Source of the DNA: a virus
Length of the DNA: 35,246 nucleotides
Virus record (IMG/VR): IMGVR_UViG_3300028883_000095
Location: 1-35,246 of that record
Strand: one strand, 5' to 3'
The notes under the pieces are model-generated. The model did no database searches. It saw nothing but the letters and a program-made list of their open reading frames with translations, and was not told the DNA's origin. Positions 15,495-23,054 of the stretch are shown here, in pieces (the stretch's first letter is position 1; the number at the start of each line of letters is the position of its first letter). Both the position numbers and the translations under genes were made by a program.

Positions 15495-16322
15495 ATGAGT
15501 CAAGGCAAAATGTTCGGAATCATACTCCCGCATATGCGGGCATTCGGCGGAGTCCGTCGGTTTCTGGAAATCGGGACACATCTCACACAACGCGGGCATC
15601 AAGTGATTTATTTTGTCGGCGAAAAATCTGATCTCTCATGGTTTGGGGACAAGGTTCGACCCCGTGTTCGTTCGTGGAATGAAACCCCGTACAATGTTGA
15701 CATCATGTTGATCGGCGATCCGACTCCGCAGTGCGTGAGCAAATTGACTCACGTCGAGGCTCACACTCAGGTTTTCCTGTGGGTCATCGCGGGGGGAGAA
15801 TATCTCAATATGTACCGGAGCATTTACAACATGGAAAGCGAGAGACTGCATTTCGTGGTCAACAATCGCGTGTTCCTGAAATATTTCCCGAAAGCGCATA
15901 TGTGCGAGGGGGGAGTGAACACGCGACTGTTCCGCCGGGGGCGGAAATTAAAGGTCGGATATTACGCCGGGAGAGGTAAGTCAAAGGGCGAGCCGGACAT
16001 TGTATCCGCACTCTCGGATTTGAAAAGCATCGATTTAATCCCGATACAGGGAAAGACGAGTCACGAACTGGTCAAGGTTTATCAAAATCTCGATTATTTT
16101 GTCTCGTGGGAAACTCGTGAGGGTTGGTCAAACACATCCGCCGAGGCTCTCGCCTGCGGTGTTCCCGTGGTATCAAACGGAGTCAACGTCGAGCCGTTCG
16201 AAAATAGGGTCATCGTTGTCGGCGATCTCCGTGCATTCTTTCAAGACCCGATGCGTGATTTTTCATGGGGAGAAACGACAGACAAATTGATTCATATTTT
16301 TGAATTGACGGGGGCGTTGTGA
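15495..16322 (+). CDS. GT-B glycosyltransferase, group 1 (family 4-like)
   Basis: This 275-residue protein is shorter than typical GT4 enzymes (about 350-400) but has both halves. The N-terminal acceptor-domain start is GIILPHMRAFGGVRRFLEIG, the family's G-G-x-x-R pattern. The C-terminal donor-domain signature is EGWSNTSAEALACGVPVVS, with E residues of the ExnE motif (about residues 205-225). AAAGGTG lies 8 nt before the ATG. It overlaps the next glycosyltransferase by one base (TGATG). It is preceded by the repeated stem-loop element. Likely a retaining soluble enzyme. Confidence 0.85.
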   Translation: MSQGKMFGIILPHMRAFGGVRRFLEIGTHLTQRGHQVIYFVGEKSDLSWFGDKVRPRVRSWNETPYNVDIMLIGDPTPQCVSKLTHVEAHTQVFLWVIAGGEYLNMYRSIYNMESERLHFVVNNRVFLKYFPKAHMCEGGVNTRLFRRGRKLKVGYYAGRGKSKGEPDIVSALSDLKSIDLIPIQGKTSHELVKVYQNLDYFVSWETREGWSNTSAEALACGVPVVSNGVNVEPFENRVIVVGDLRAFFQDPMRDFSWGETTDKLIHIFELTGAL

Positions 16323-17101
16323 TGTTTGAATTCGTCAACATAATCACAGAGGACGAGTCGAAAGCGTGGATTTTGCGAAGGTGTGCGCGGGAGATACAGA
16401 AAAAATATCCTGAGATTACGATCAACGGATCGCCGAGACCCTTGACGTATGTGATCAATTACGCGTTGCACAAAAACGCGTCGGGTGTCACTGTCGGGCA
16501 TTATACTCATCTCGAAGAATCGGGCGTGTTTCGGAAAAGGTTCATCGACACGATCCCGTTGTTTGATTATTATGTCGCGATGTGCAAAAAGACGGCGGGG
16601 CTGTTGCTCGAACACGGCGCAGATCCCCGGCGAGTTTCTGTCGTTCGACAAGGTTGTGACGAGAGGGTGAGAAAAGAACCTGTTTTCGGCATCGTCGGGC
16701 GCACGTATCCGAGCGGGCGAAAAGGTGAACACTTGGTCGAAAAAATGATCGCCTCGAATTACAAAATAAAAGCGTGGGGGCGAGGTTGGAATGTGGACGA
16801 CACAATAAGCGATTTTGATGCTTTACCGGATTTTTACCGGGGGATTGACTATCTCGTTGTCACAAGTCTCAACGAGGGCGGACCGATCCCGGTGATCGAT
16901 GCGATCGCCGCAGGTGTCCCGGTGATTGCGCCTGATGTCGGTTGGTGCTTTGAGTTTCCGGTGATCCGTTATGATGTCGGGGATTGGGAGTCATTGAACG
17001 GCGTGTTGATGAGATTGACGAATCCGCCGACGTGGGATTCGTGGGCGAAAGCGCACGGGAAAATTTTTCACGCAATAGGGCGAAAAGAGGGTTTGATATA
17101 A
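16322..17101 (+). CDS. GT-B glycosyltransferase, compact
   Basis: This 259-residue protein resembles a compact group 1 glycosyltransferase. The donor-domain half has VFGIVGRTYPSGRKGEHLV, IKAWGRGW, and the signature SLNEGGPIPVIDAIAAGVPVIAPDVGW (about residues 178-204), including the E and the AAGVPVIA segment. The N-terminal half is reduced (HYTHLEES). I chose ATG 16322, since the ORF's GTG at 16319 directly precedes it. It overlaps the following connector gene as TAATG, so this sugar-modification block is co-translated with virion assembly genes. Confidence 0.8.
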   Translation: MFEFVNIITEDESKAWILRRCAREIQKKYPEITINGSPRPLTYVINYALHKNASGVTVGHYTHLEESGVFRKRFIDTIPLFDYYVAMCKKTAGLLLEHGADPRRVSVVRQGCDERVRKEPVFGIVGRTYPSGRKGEHLVEKMIASNYKIKAWGRGWNVDDTISDFDALPDFYRGIDYLVVTSLNEGGPIPVIDAIAAGVPVIAPDVGWCFEFPVIRYDVGDWESLNGVLMRLTNPPTWDSWAKAHGKIFHAIGRKEGLI

Positions 17102-17808
17102 TGGCGAACACATTGTCGGATTTTGTAACGGATGCGGACGTTGCCGCATATGTCGCAGATATTAAAACAGTCGACGCGTCGAACATGGCGCAGTACAGGA
17201 CAGCGCAGGGGATCGACGCGTTGTTCAAAAATGAATTGAAACGACCGATCGTCTCCGCAACGTATACAGAATTACTCGACATTCAGCGCGAGCAAAGTTG
17301 GCACGGACAGATTACTCGTCCCGTTGCGATCCTGCGCCTGTCACATTATCCGGTGACATCATTCACCTCTCTCGAACAGGTGGACTCATTTGACACGGAC
17401 GGATCGGTCTTGTCGACATCGACGATCGCGAAATCCGAGTATCAGGTTGATCTCGAAGCGGGTCTCGTGAGGTTGGTCGGACAGATCCCGAATGCTGATG
17501 TCATGGCGCAGGTTATGGGGGGAAATTCTCTCTGGTCTTTCCCGGCGGGTGTTGCATCGATGCGGGTGATTTATGTCGCAGGGTTCACGGCGGAGACAAT
17601 GCCAAACGATCTCAAACTCGCGTGGTTGATTGAGTTTTCGAAATATTGGACGATGCGTCGGACTGATAAGTGGGCGGAATCCTCGGTCGAGACCGGAGAT
17701 GTCGGCGGAACATTGCAACTTGTCCGGGCGAAGTTTTCACCGGAGACTGTCGCGATCCTGAGATCATTCGGGAAAAAACCGATTCTTTCCGCGAGAGGTC
17801 CGTACTAA
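17101..17808 (+). CDS. Head-tail connector (adaptor) protein
   Basis: The 235-residue protein lies at the usual site of the first connector, which binds under the portal. It has an N-terminal helical part, a central beta part (SEYQVDLEAGLVRLVG), and the segment RVIYVAGFTAETMPNDLKLAWLIEFSKYWTMRR, which I give here only as a description of the helix 'MPNDLKLAWLIEFSKYW'. That pattern (V-x-Y-x-A-G-F...P-x-D-L-x-x-A) is common in phage gp6-like/adaptor proteins. I chose ATG 17101, which overlaps the glycosyltransferase stop. The next gene overlaps as TAATG. Confidence 0.75.
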   Translation: MANTLSDFVTDADVAAYVADIKTVDASNMAQYRTAQGIDALFKNELKRPIVSATYTELLDIQREQSWHGQITRPVAILRLSHYPVTSFTSLEQVDSFDTDGSVLSTSTIAKSEYQVDLEAGLVRLVGQIPNADVMAQVMGGNSLWSFPAGVASMRVIYVAGFTAETMPNDLKLAWLIEFSKYWTMRRTDKWAESSVETGDVGGTLQLVRAKFSPETVAILRSFGKKPILSARGPY

Positions 17809-18341
17809 TGTCAAAAAATGTCGCTCCGAAAACAGTTGCGATCGTTCAAAAGATCATCGACGAGGCTGTTGTCGAATGGCAGAAAACCGCGTTTCTCACG
17901 ATCATGAACGAGATCAAAATGAATCTGACGGGGCGCGTGTTGAAACGGGATTCGGGAACGTTGATTCAAAACGTCTCCGCGATGTCCCGGATATTCAACA
18001 ACGTGATCGAGATTTCCGTGACGGTCCCGTATGGTGAGGCGTGGGAGAAAGGTTGGGCGAGAAAGTCGTATTTTATCAAACCCGTAAAGGCAAAGGCTCT
18101 CGCATGGGGCGGATCAAGACCCGCGCCGCCGAGAGCAAACAAGACACTCAAACCGAATCAAAAGTTTTTTTCAAAAGGACATTTGATTCCGCCTCGCTGG
18201 TTTAAGGCGCGACCGTTTCTCGAACCTGCGATCAACTCGACAAGTGACGAGGTGCTGAGTCAATTACAGCAACAGTTGCAAACGACGTTTGATCAACGTG
18301 TGCCTCAATGGAAAATTACGATTGACGCGAGGATCATATGA
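17808..18341 (+). CDS. Tail completion / neck protein, HK97 gp10-like
   Basis: This 177-residue basic protein sits between adaptor and terminator genes, the normal place of an HK97 gp10-like stopper or tail completion protein. It shows VPYGEAWEKGW, similar to the V-x-Y-A-x-x-x-E-x-G segment of that family, and a C-terminal RPFLEPAI segment typical of the same proteins. Start ATG 17808 overlaps the previous stop. Its end overlaps the next gene as ATGA. No membrane or signal sequence is present. Confidence 0.7.
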   Translation: MSKNVAPKTVAIVQKIIDEAVVEWQKTAFLTIMNEIKMNLTGRVLKRDSGTLIQNVSAMSRIFNNVIEISVTVPYGEAWEKGWARKSYFIKPVKAKALAWGGSRPAPPRANKTLKPNQKFFSKGHLIPPRWFKARPFLEPAINSTSDEVLSQLQQQLQTTFDQRVPQWKITIDARII

Positions 18342-18790
18342 GCCTAAAAACAGCAATGCAAAAAGTCATCACCGTGTTCAATGCGGACGAGGATCTGACG
18401 GACGTTTTCGGTGAAATCTCAAACGAAGGGATCACCGAGGACGCGATCGGCGGACCGTATCCGGCGACGTATCTCGAACAAAGTACAATCGCCCGGAAGT
18501 ATGCGACGATCATCCCGGTGACTCCGACCTCAATCGAGTCCGATGTTTACCTGTTGCACGTTTTCCACGTTGACGGTGTCACGACTGCGGAGACGATGCG
18601 AGATGAGGCGGCGGACAGAGAACAGACAATCGTCAATTTTATCGAGGAAAACTCCGCCTCGCGTACATGGGAAAACGACGGAGATCAGGGGTTCAAGGTC
18701 GAGTGTGTCACAACTCAGTGGTATATTGTCCCGAATGCGGCTGTCGCCGCGTTCAGAATATTAATGAGGTTTGGAGCATATGGACCTTAA
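18338..18790 (+). CDS. Putative tail terminator protein
   Basis: The 150-residue protein follows the gp10-like gene and precedes the tail tube gene, which is where siphoviruses encode the tail terminator that caps the tube and joins it to the head. It has an N-terminal helix, a beta-strand centre (SDVYLLHVFHVDG) and a helix with MRDEAADREQTIVNFI. This matches the helix-sheet pattern of such proteins. The start is within an ATGA overlap. Assignment is mainly positional. Confidence 0.6.
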   Translation: MSLKTAMQKVITVFNADEDLTDVFGEISNEGITEDAIGGPYPATYLEQSTIARKYATIIPVTPTSIESDVYLLHVFHVDGVTTAETMRDEAADREQTIVNFIEENSASRTWENDGDQGFKVECVTTQWYIVPNAAVAAFRILMRFGAYGP

Positions 18791-19217
18791 AAATTTAAAA
18801 GTGAACGAAATTTTGAGCATGGTTGATTCGGGTGAACTCGATCCCGTCATCACACTCACAAATGAAATGAGCGGGAAAAATAGGAAATCACTTGTCACCG
18901 CTCTTGAAAATCGCATCGATGTCGCCTCGCCGAATGATGATCTCGTATTGTCAATCGTGGAAGAAACCGAAGACAAACCGCTAATTTTACCTGTGGACGA
19001 ACCCGATCCGGTTTCGCCTCAAACGACCGAGGACGGGGAGCCGCTCGCAGGTGATGACGTGCGTTTTGTTTTCGCGTCACACGCGCCTGATATAGTTGAG
19101 ATCCGAGGCACAAAAAATTGTACGTTTGACAGGCACGGGTCGCCTCAACATACCGTCTCGCTTAATTACTGGCGGGGGGTGCTGTCGCGTACGGGTTTAT
19201 TTATTGAGACAGATTAA
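18780..19217 (+). CDS. Hypothetical protein with N-terminal HeH/LEM-like helices
   Basis: The 145-residue protein starts at an ATG 10 bp inside the preceding gene, with GGAG just upstream. Residues about 5-45 (VNEILSMVDSGELDP, then GKNRKSLVTALENR) resemble the small helix-extended-helix units common in Mu-like phage head or tail proteins, often implicated in nucleic acid or protein contacts. The middle is acidic and proline-rich. The C-terminal about 45 residues form a separate compact domain (VEIRGTKNCTFDRHG). I cannot assign a function. It lies 14 bp before the tail tube gene. Confidence 0.6.
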   Translation: MDLKNLKVNEILSMVDSGELDPVITLTNEMSGKNRKSLVTALENRIDVASPNDDLVLSIVEETEDKPLILPVDEPDPVSPQTTEDGEPLAGDDVRFVFASHAPDIVEIRGTKNCTFDRHGSPQHTVSLNYWRGVLSRTGLFIETD

Positions 19218-19231
19218 AAAGAGGTGACAAT

Positions 19232-20281
19232 ATGGGAACTGTTCATTCAAGAGAATATGAACAAATTTTCACACTTTACAAGCAACCCGACATTGGAACA
19301 GAGGTTCTCGATGCGAACCTCGACAAACAGAGGTCGATCCGGTCTTTTGCGCCTGCGAAAGAGGTACAGGTCAACATCACCGACCGTCAATGGTACGGCA
19401 AAGGACACTCGAATCCGACGTTTGTCGACACGATTCAAAAACGTATTCAGATCGACGGTCAAGAGAGGTCGGCAACCGATCTCGAATTGCTGTACGCTCT
19501 CGCGTACGTGATGGGAAATGTCGTCACGACACAACCCGACTCCGCGTCGAAACCCCTGCAATATCAACACGTCATCACATGGCAGGATCTCAGCACGAAC
19601 AAAGAGGTGCTATATACGAGCATTCACGAAAAGTTCGGATCTGAGATTGATCATAAGATTGTCGGAGCGTACATTTCATCTTTGACGCTCACCGGGAATC
19701 GGGATGATCACGTCCTGTTGAACTGGAACGGCGGCGGACGAGAGTTCGACACATCCGGGACAGTGACCTCTCCCGGTCTGACGACCGCGAGTTTTTTCAA
19801 AACACTGTTCGGGACAGTTGATTTCGGTGTCGCAGGATCGGCGGCGGATATTTCCGCCGAGGTGTTGAACTGGAATCTCACGATTTCACAAAACCCGCAA
19901 TTGATGCACTTAATGGGGAACACTTCCGGCGAGGAAAAACTCGTCTCTCGTGTCCTGATCGGTGATCAAACTGTGTCCGGTTCGGTGACAATCCTCGTCA
20001 GTTCAACTCATCGGAACAGGTTTCTCAATGAGACAACGTGCGAACTCGTTCTCACACTCGGCTCGCCGGATACAGTCAACAGCGACGCAAAGAGTTGTGA
20101 GATCCGGTTATACAACGCGCGAATCTCCGACGAGAACATTTCCGAGGATGGTCAAACGATCGCGTACACGATGAATTTCAACGAAGACTCTGTCATGAAA
20201 ACGGATTCCGACGAACACATTCAGGTGACAATGATCACTGACATCGACGCGTCCGAATTACTGGTCGACGGTTCAAGTTAA
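19232..20281 (+). CDS. Major tail (tube) protein
   Basis: The 349-residue protein is dominated by beta-strand patterns and repeated T/S/D-rich turns, as expected of tail tube subunits. It lies between the terminator and chaperone genes in the standard siphovirus order and has a strong AGAGGTGA ribosome site. It is followed immediately by an intrinsic terminator, consistent with a highly expressed structural gene. Segments such as GAYISSLTLTGN and LNWNLTISQNPQ are typical of tube proteins in which a signature I-S-x-L-x-x-x-G strand occurs. Family-level identity is inferred. Confidence 0.75.
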   Translation: MGTVHSREYEQIFTLYKQPDIGTEVLDANLDKQRSIRSFAPAKEVQVNITDRQWYGKGHSNPTFVDTIQKRIQIDGQERSATDLELLYALAYVMGNVVTTQPDSASKPLQYQHVITWQDLSTNKEVLYTSIHEKFGSEIDHKIVGAYISSLTLTGNRDDHVLLNWNGGGREFDTSGTVTSPGLTTASFFKTLFGTVDFGVAGSAADISAEVLNWNLTISQNPQLMHLMGNTSGEEKLVSRVLIGDQTVSGSVTILVSSTHRNRFLNETTCELVLTLGSPDTVNSDAKSCEIRLYNARISDENISEDGQTIAYTMNFNEDSVMKTDSDEHIQVTMITDIDASELLVDGSS

Positions 20282-20305
20282 AATTCAAAATCAAGCGAAA
20301 ACACG

Positions 20306-20336
20306 GGCGGATCTCTCCGGGGGTCCGCCTTTTTTT
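20306..20336 (+). terminator. Intrinsic terminator after the tail tube gene
   Basis: GGCGGATC and GGTCCGCC form an 8-bp stem with one T-G wobble, followed by seven T residues. It lies 25 bp after the tube gene stop codon. Downstream genes must therefore use read-through or the promoter-like elements at 20421 and 21153. Confidence 0.85.
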
Positions 20337-20370
20337 GTGTCCGGTGTCAATTGCCGGGGGTGCAATCCCG

Positions 20371-20410
20371 AAACCCCTGTTTAATTCGACGAGGATCGCT
20401 CACAGTCGAC
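20371..20410 (+). repeat. Repeated stem-loop element, copy C
   Basis: This 40-bp element starts with AAACCCCTGTTTAA and contains CGAGGATCGCTC, as in copy B. It folds as CGAC...GTCG with an inner GAG/CTC pair around GATCG. The outer stem differs from copy D (CGCC...GGCG) by a compensated base pair. It lies between a terminator and a promoter-like element, upstream of a glycosyltransferase gene. Confidence 0.7.
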
Positions 20411-20420
20411 GATCGGTGTG

Positions 20421-20442
20421 ATGTCCTTGTGTTAGTATTCGG
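20421..20442 (+). promoter_or_regulatory. Promoter-like element with extended -10
   Basis: The element contains TTGTGTTAGTATTCGG, with a TG-n-TAGTAT extended -10. It closely matches the element at 21153-21175. It follows the tail tube terminator and would give a leader of about 45 nt for the gene at 20492. No clear -35 box is present. Confidence 0.4.
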
Positions 20443-20491
20443 ATCAATTAGAATCGATTCTCGCGTCATATTTGAGAGGTATACTTTCACG

Positions 20492-21148
20492 ATGCAACAG
20501 AAACTCGCCGTGATTCTCCCGACTCGCGGGGCGATCTCGTCAAAAACAAAAGAGGCGATCGATCGCGAACTCTCCGACACACAAATCCCTCATCGATTTT
20601 TTTACGCGCACGGTCTCCCGATCCCGGCGAGCATGAGCGTTCCGACAAAACAGGCTCTCGCCGATCCTGAGATTTTTGCGCTCTGGTATATCGAAGAGGA
20701 TGTCATCGTTCCCCGCGGCGGATTGTCGGCGATGCTCGACGAGAGCCGGGGAGAACACGCGGGAGTTGTTGCGATCAATTATCCCCTGAGACAGTTCGGG
20801 GGAGTGTCCGAGGGTTGGTTTCGTCAAGGCAAAAAATCGAAAGGTGTTCGCACATGGGTCGGTTTTGGTTGTACTTTAATTCGTCGAGATGTTTTCGAGA
20901 GGCTCGCAGAAAATGGGGTCTCTTGTTTTTTCAAACCTGTGTCTCTGGTTGCAGTGCATCGGGGATCGTCGACAACATCCCGGACGTTGCAAACGGTCGA
21001 TCGCCCGGAGAGGTACGGGGGACACGACGTTTTCTTTTGTCACATCGCTCGCGAGGTCGGGTTTGACATTTGCGCAGTCCCCGGAATGATTGCGAAACAT
21101 GAAAACCTGCCGATAACGGGCGAATATCGCTCCCTGTGCGACTTTTGA
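20492..21148 (+). CDS. GT-A-like glycosyltransferase, EED type (copy 2)
   Basis: This 218-residue protein is a paralogue of the enzyme at 7373-8038. Shared landmarks are TRG near the N-terminus, EAIDR, LPIP, the EED triad (residues 68-70, in YIEEDV), a GFGCTLIRRDVFE segment, and YGGHDVFFCHIAREVGF. EED is taken as the metal-binding equivalent of DxD. I chose ATG 20492, with GAGAGGT about 11 nt upstream. The frame stays open upstream through the repeated element to 20351, but no good start or ribosome site is seen there. The gene is an isolated insert between tail tube and chaperone genes, with its own promoter-like element. Confidence 0.65.
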   Translation: MQQKLAVILPTRGAISSKTKEAIDRELSDTQIPHRFFYAHGLPIPASMSVPTKQALADPEIFALWYIEEDVIVPRGGLSAMLDESRGEHAGVVAINYPLRQFGGVSEGWFRQGKKSKGVRTWVGFGCTLIRRDVFERLAENGVSCFFKPVSLVAVHRGSSTTSRTLQTVDRPERYGGHDVFFCHIAREVGFDICAVPGMIAKHENLPITGEYRSLCDF

Positions 21149-21152
21149 GGTC

Positions 21153-21175
21153 ATGCCTTTGTGCTACTATTCAGG
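21153..21175 (+). promoter_or_regulatory. Promoter-like element with extended -10
   Basis: The element contains CTTTGTGCTACTATTCAGG, with a TG-n-TACTAT extended -10 and strong similarity to the element at 20421. It begins 5 bp after the preceding stop codon. The predicted start near 21177 leaves about 26 nt before the ATG at 21203. A TTTTGA at 21143-21148 could be a poor -35 box. Confidence 0.4.
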
Positions 21176-21202
21176 AAATATTCGATCGATTACAGGGCAA
21201 AT

Positions 21203-21535
21203 ATGAGCAAAAAAAAGCTGACGTTGGTTGTCAATGCGCGGAACGCGTATGATAACAAGTTGTACTATGGCGACGAGGAAATTGATACAGGTCAAACAGG
21301 ATTGAGATTCACGATCGATCAATCCCCGGCGAACAAAAGGACGGCATATTTGATCCGAACAAATCAGGTCAACGTCGTTTTTTTGCAGGACGACTGCCCG
21401 GAAGAATATCAATTTGACAAGATCGCCGCCGCGTTCGGTGACGTGTCAAAAATTGCGAAATTGTCTCCGAGGTGTGAGATGATTCAAATATCTCCGCGCG
21501 CGTGTGATGGTTGTCCGAGAAACCCGCGTCGGTGA
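21203..21535 (+). CDS. Small tail-region protein with C-terminal cysteine motif
   Basis: This 110-residue protein has a beta-rich body (LTLVVNARNAYDNKLYYG) and ends in a cysteine motif, CEMIQISPRACDGCPRNP. The same motif occurs in the protein at 22564-23028 (CSMLKVSANACIGCQKNP). Three cysteines in C-x10-C-x2-C spacing suggest a zinc or other metal site. I chose ATG 21203, with CAGGG upstream; the longer frame from 21161 overlaps the promoter-like element. Position just before the chaperone pair suggests a tail assembly role, which is inference. Confidence 0.65.
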   Translation: MSKKKLTLVVNARNAYDNKLYYGDEEIDTGQTGLRFTIDQSPANKRTAYLIRTNQVNVVFLQDDCPEEYQFDKIAAAFGDVSKIAKLSPRCEMIQISPRACDGCPRNPRR

Positions 21536-21619
21536 ATTTTAACAGGGCGTTTGTATCGTCCATATAAAAGCCGCAAATACAAAAAATGCTGAAAGCGGCA
21601 AAAGTAGGAAAGAAACAAA

Positions 21620-22567
21620 ATGAGCAAAAAGCAAACCGCAGACACACAGGGGGTTCGCAAACTTGACAAAATGAGTCTCGAAACCGATGAGATCACGGTC
21701 GAAGAGTACGAAAAAAGTTTTGCGAATGGAACATTTGAACTCGCACAAGAGGAATTAATTTTTCCGCTTACCGTTGAGGATTCCGGGGTCGAACACGTCC
21801 TGTTCGCACACATGACCCCGTACACACACAAAGAGGGAATCGAACTCTTTGACGCAATGGGAATCAAATTCAAGTTCGAGGGTCGTGAAAAACTCACAAC
21901 CCGGACCGGACTCAACGAAAAAACCCGACCGTTTTTCTGGTCACATTTCAAAAGCCTCGTCGGGGTCAAGAAACCCGTTTTCGCGGACACGGAAAAGGAA
22001 CTCACCGCGAGCGAGGTCGAGGCTTATCTCGACGGCGATCTCGATGCGGAAGTCGTCGAGGTCGCTCTCTCACGCGAAGAGCAGGAACAATACATCCGGG
22101 ACAACCCCGCAAAGAGAATCGAAGAGGCGGCAGTCATGCAGGGGTTCGGCAATTTCAACATCGACGTGATGACCGCACGCAAAACGTCCGGGTTGCTGAT
22201 CGGCGGGCGAAATATAAACAAAATCGTCGGTCACGTTTTCGTTTACGATCCCGAATCTGGGAATCAAAAAATCAAAGTCAAAATCGGATTTAAAAAGGAT
22301 TCGGAATTCAATTTCCGTCGATTCCTGACAGCAACCGGACAGAGTGAGTTGCATCGCAAATCTGAGGAATGGCAGAGGATCGAAGATTACAAAACGATCC
22401 TTGACATCGGCAAAAGCGAGATCCTGTTCGCCGAGGGTTACACTATCAACGGCAAACCCTGCACAGAGGAAAACAAAAACGAATGGGTTGACCTCTTTCC
22501 GTTTTGGCATTTGCAGGCGTGCGTCAATGACATTTACAGCCGGGGCGCAACAGTAAAAAACGGATGA
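21620..22567 (+). CDS. Tail assembly chaperone, zero-frame product
   Basis: This 315-residue protein occupies the site of the lambda gpG-like chaperone, upstream of the tape measure gene. It is acidic and mostly helical, with N-terminal regions around ITVEEYEKSFANGTF and a C-terminal domain ending in YSRGATVKNG. AGGAAAG precedes the ATG. Its last codons contain the slippery heptamer A AAA AAC (22555-22561), from which a -1 shift enters the frame of the next gene, as in known G/GT chaperone pairs. Sequence identity with known chaperones is not evident to me; position and frameshift site carry the call. Confidence 0.7.
   Translation: MSKKQTADTQGVRKLDKMSLETDEITVEEYEKSFANGTFELAQEELIFPLTVEDSGVEHVLFAHMTPYTHKEGIELFDAMGIKFKFEGREKLTTRTGLNEKTRPFFWSHFKSLVGVKKPVFADTEKELTASEVEAYLDGDLDAEVVEVALSREEQEQYIRDNPAKRIEEAAVMQGFGNFNIDVMTARKTSGLLIGGRNINKIVGHVFVYDPESGNQKIKVKIGFKKDSEFNFRRFLTATGQSELHRKSEEWQRIEDYKTILDIGKSEILFAEGYTINGKPCTEENKNEWVDLFPFWHLQACVNDIYSRGATVKNG
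22555..22561 (+). other. -1 programmed ribosomal frameshift site
   Basis: The codons GTA AAA AAC at the end of the first chaperone gene form A AAA AAC, a classic X-XXY-YYZ slippery heptamer. Slipping by -1 leads through CGG directly into the ATG and frame of the gene at 22564. The ribosome would thereby avoid the TGA at 22565-22567. This produces a fused product spanning 21620-23028. Confidence 0.75.
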
Positions 22568-23028
22568 TCGCCGAAATTTTCGTCCCCGCGCTCCGAGCAT
22601 ACTTTGAGCGCGAGGGCGGGGATTTTTACGGCGGAAATAATTGTCCCGATGAGGGGAGTTTTTTTGAAATGTACGAGGCTCTCGGAGATCGAGAAAGACA
22701 AGAGAGAATCCGGGAAGACTCGCCGGGAGTTCATCATTGCTCGATGTTGAAAGTCTCGGCGAACGCGTGCATCGGCTGTCAAAAAAACCCCGTCCGGGAA
22801 AAGTCTCCCGAAGACGTTCGACGTGATCGGGAAGTGATCGAGGAAAACATCCCGGTCCTCGAACACATGATCGCGATTTGTGAATATATTCGCATGGGGT
22901 TCGTGTATGATTTGAAAGAGATTTCGCCCGATGAGGCGTTTGCTTTGCGCATGACGTGGCGAGAGATTACGGGAAGAGAACGCGCAGAAAATGCGCAAAT
23001 GTCAGCATTGAGGGGGTTGACAGGTTGA
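22564..23028 (+). CDS. Tail assembly chaperone, frameshift extension (T-like)
   Basis: The 154-residue frame begins with ATG in an ATGA overlap, but it is also exactly the -1 frame reached from the slippery heptamer 3 bp upstream. It may be expressed mainly as the C-terminal part of a fusion of about 467 residues. It contains the cysteine motif CSMLKVSANACIGCQKNP (about residues 59-76), shared with the protein at 21203. The C-terminal helical part has MTWREITGRERAENAQM. In lambda, the T extension recruits tail tube subunits to the tape measure. The tape measure gene follows 26 bp later. Confidence 0.7.
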   Translation: MIAEIFVPALRAYFEREGGDFYGGNNCPDEGSFFEMYEALGDRERQERIREDSPGVHHCSMLKVSANACIGCQKNPVREKSPEDVRRDREVIEENIPVLEHMIAICEYIRMGFVYDLKEISPDEAFALRMTWREITGRERAENAQMSALRGLTG

Positions 23029-23054
23029 TCCGGGGGCGGATTGAGATTTGAGAC

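Noticed and set aside
17299-17313. TGGCACGG resembling the -24 part of a sigma-54 promoter
   Set aside because: No GC occurs at the required 10-bp spacing, and the site is within the connector coding sequence.
20351-20491. In-frame N-terminal extension of the glycosyltransferase at 20492
   Set aside because: The extension starts at a TTG without a ribosome site and covers the stem-loop and promoter-like elements; ATG 20492 matches the paralogue's length better.
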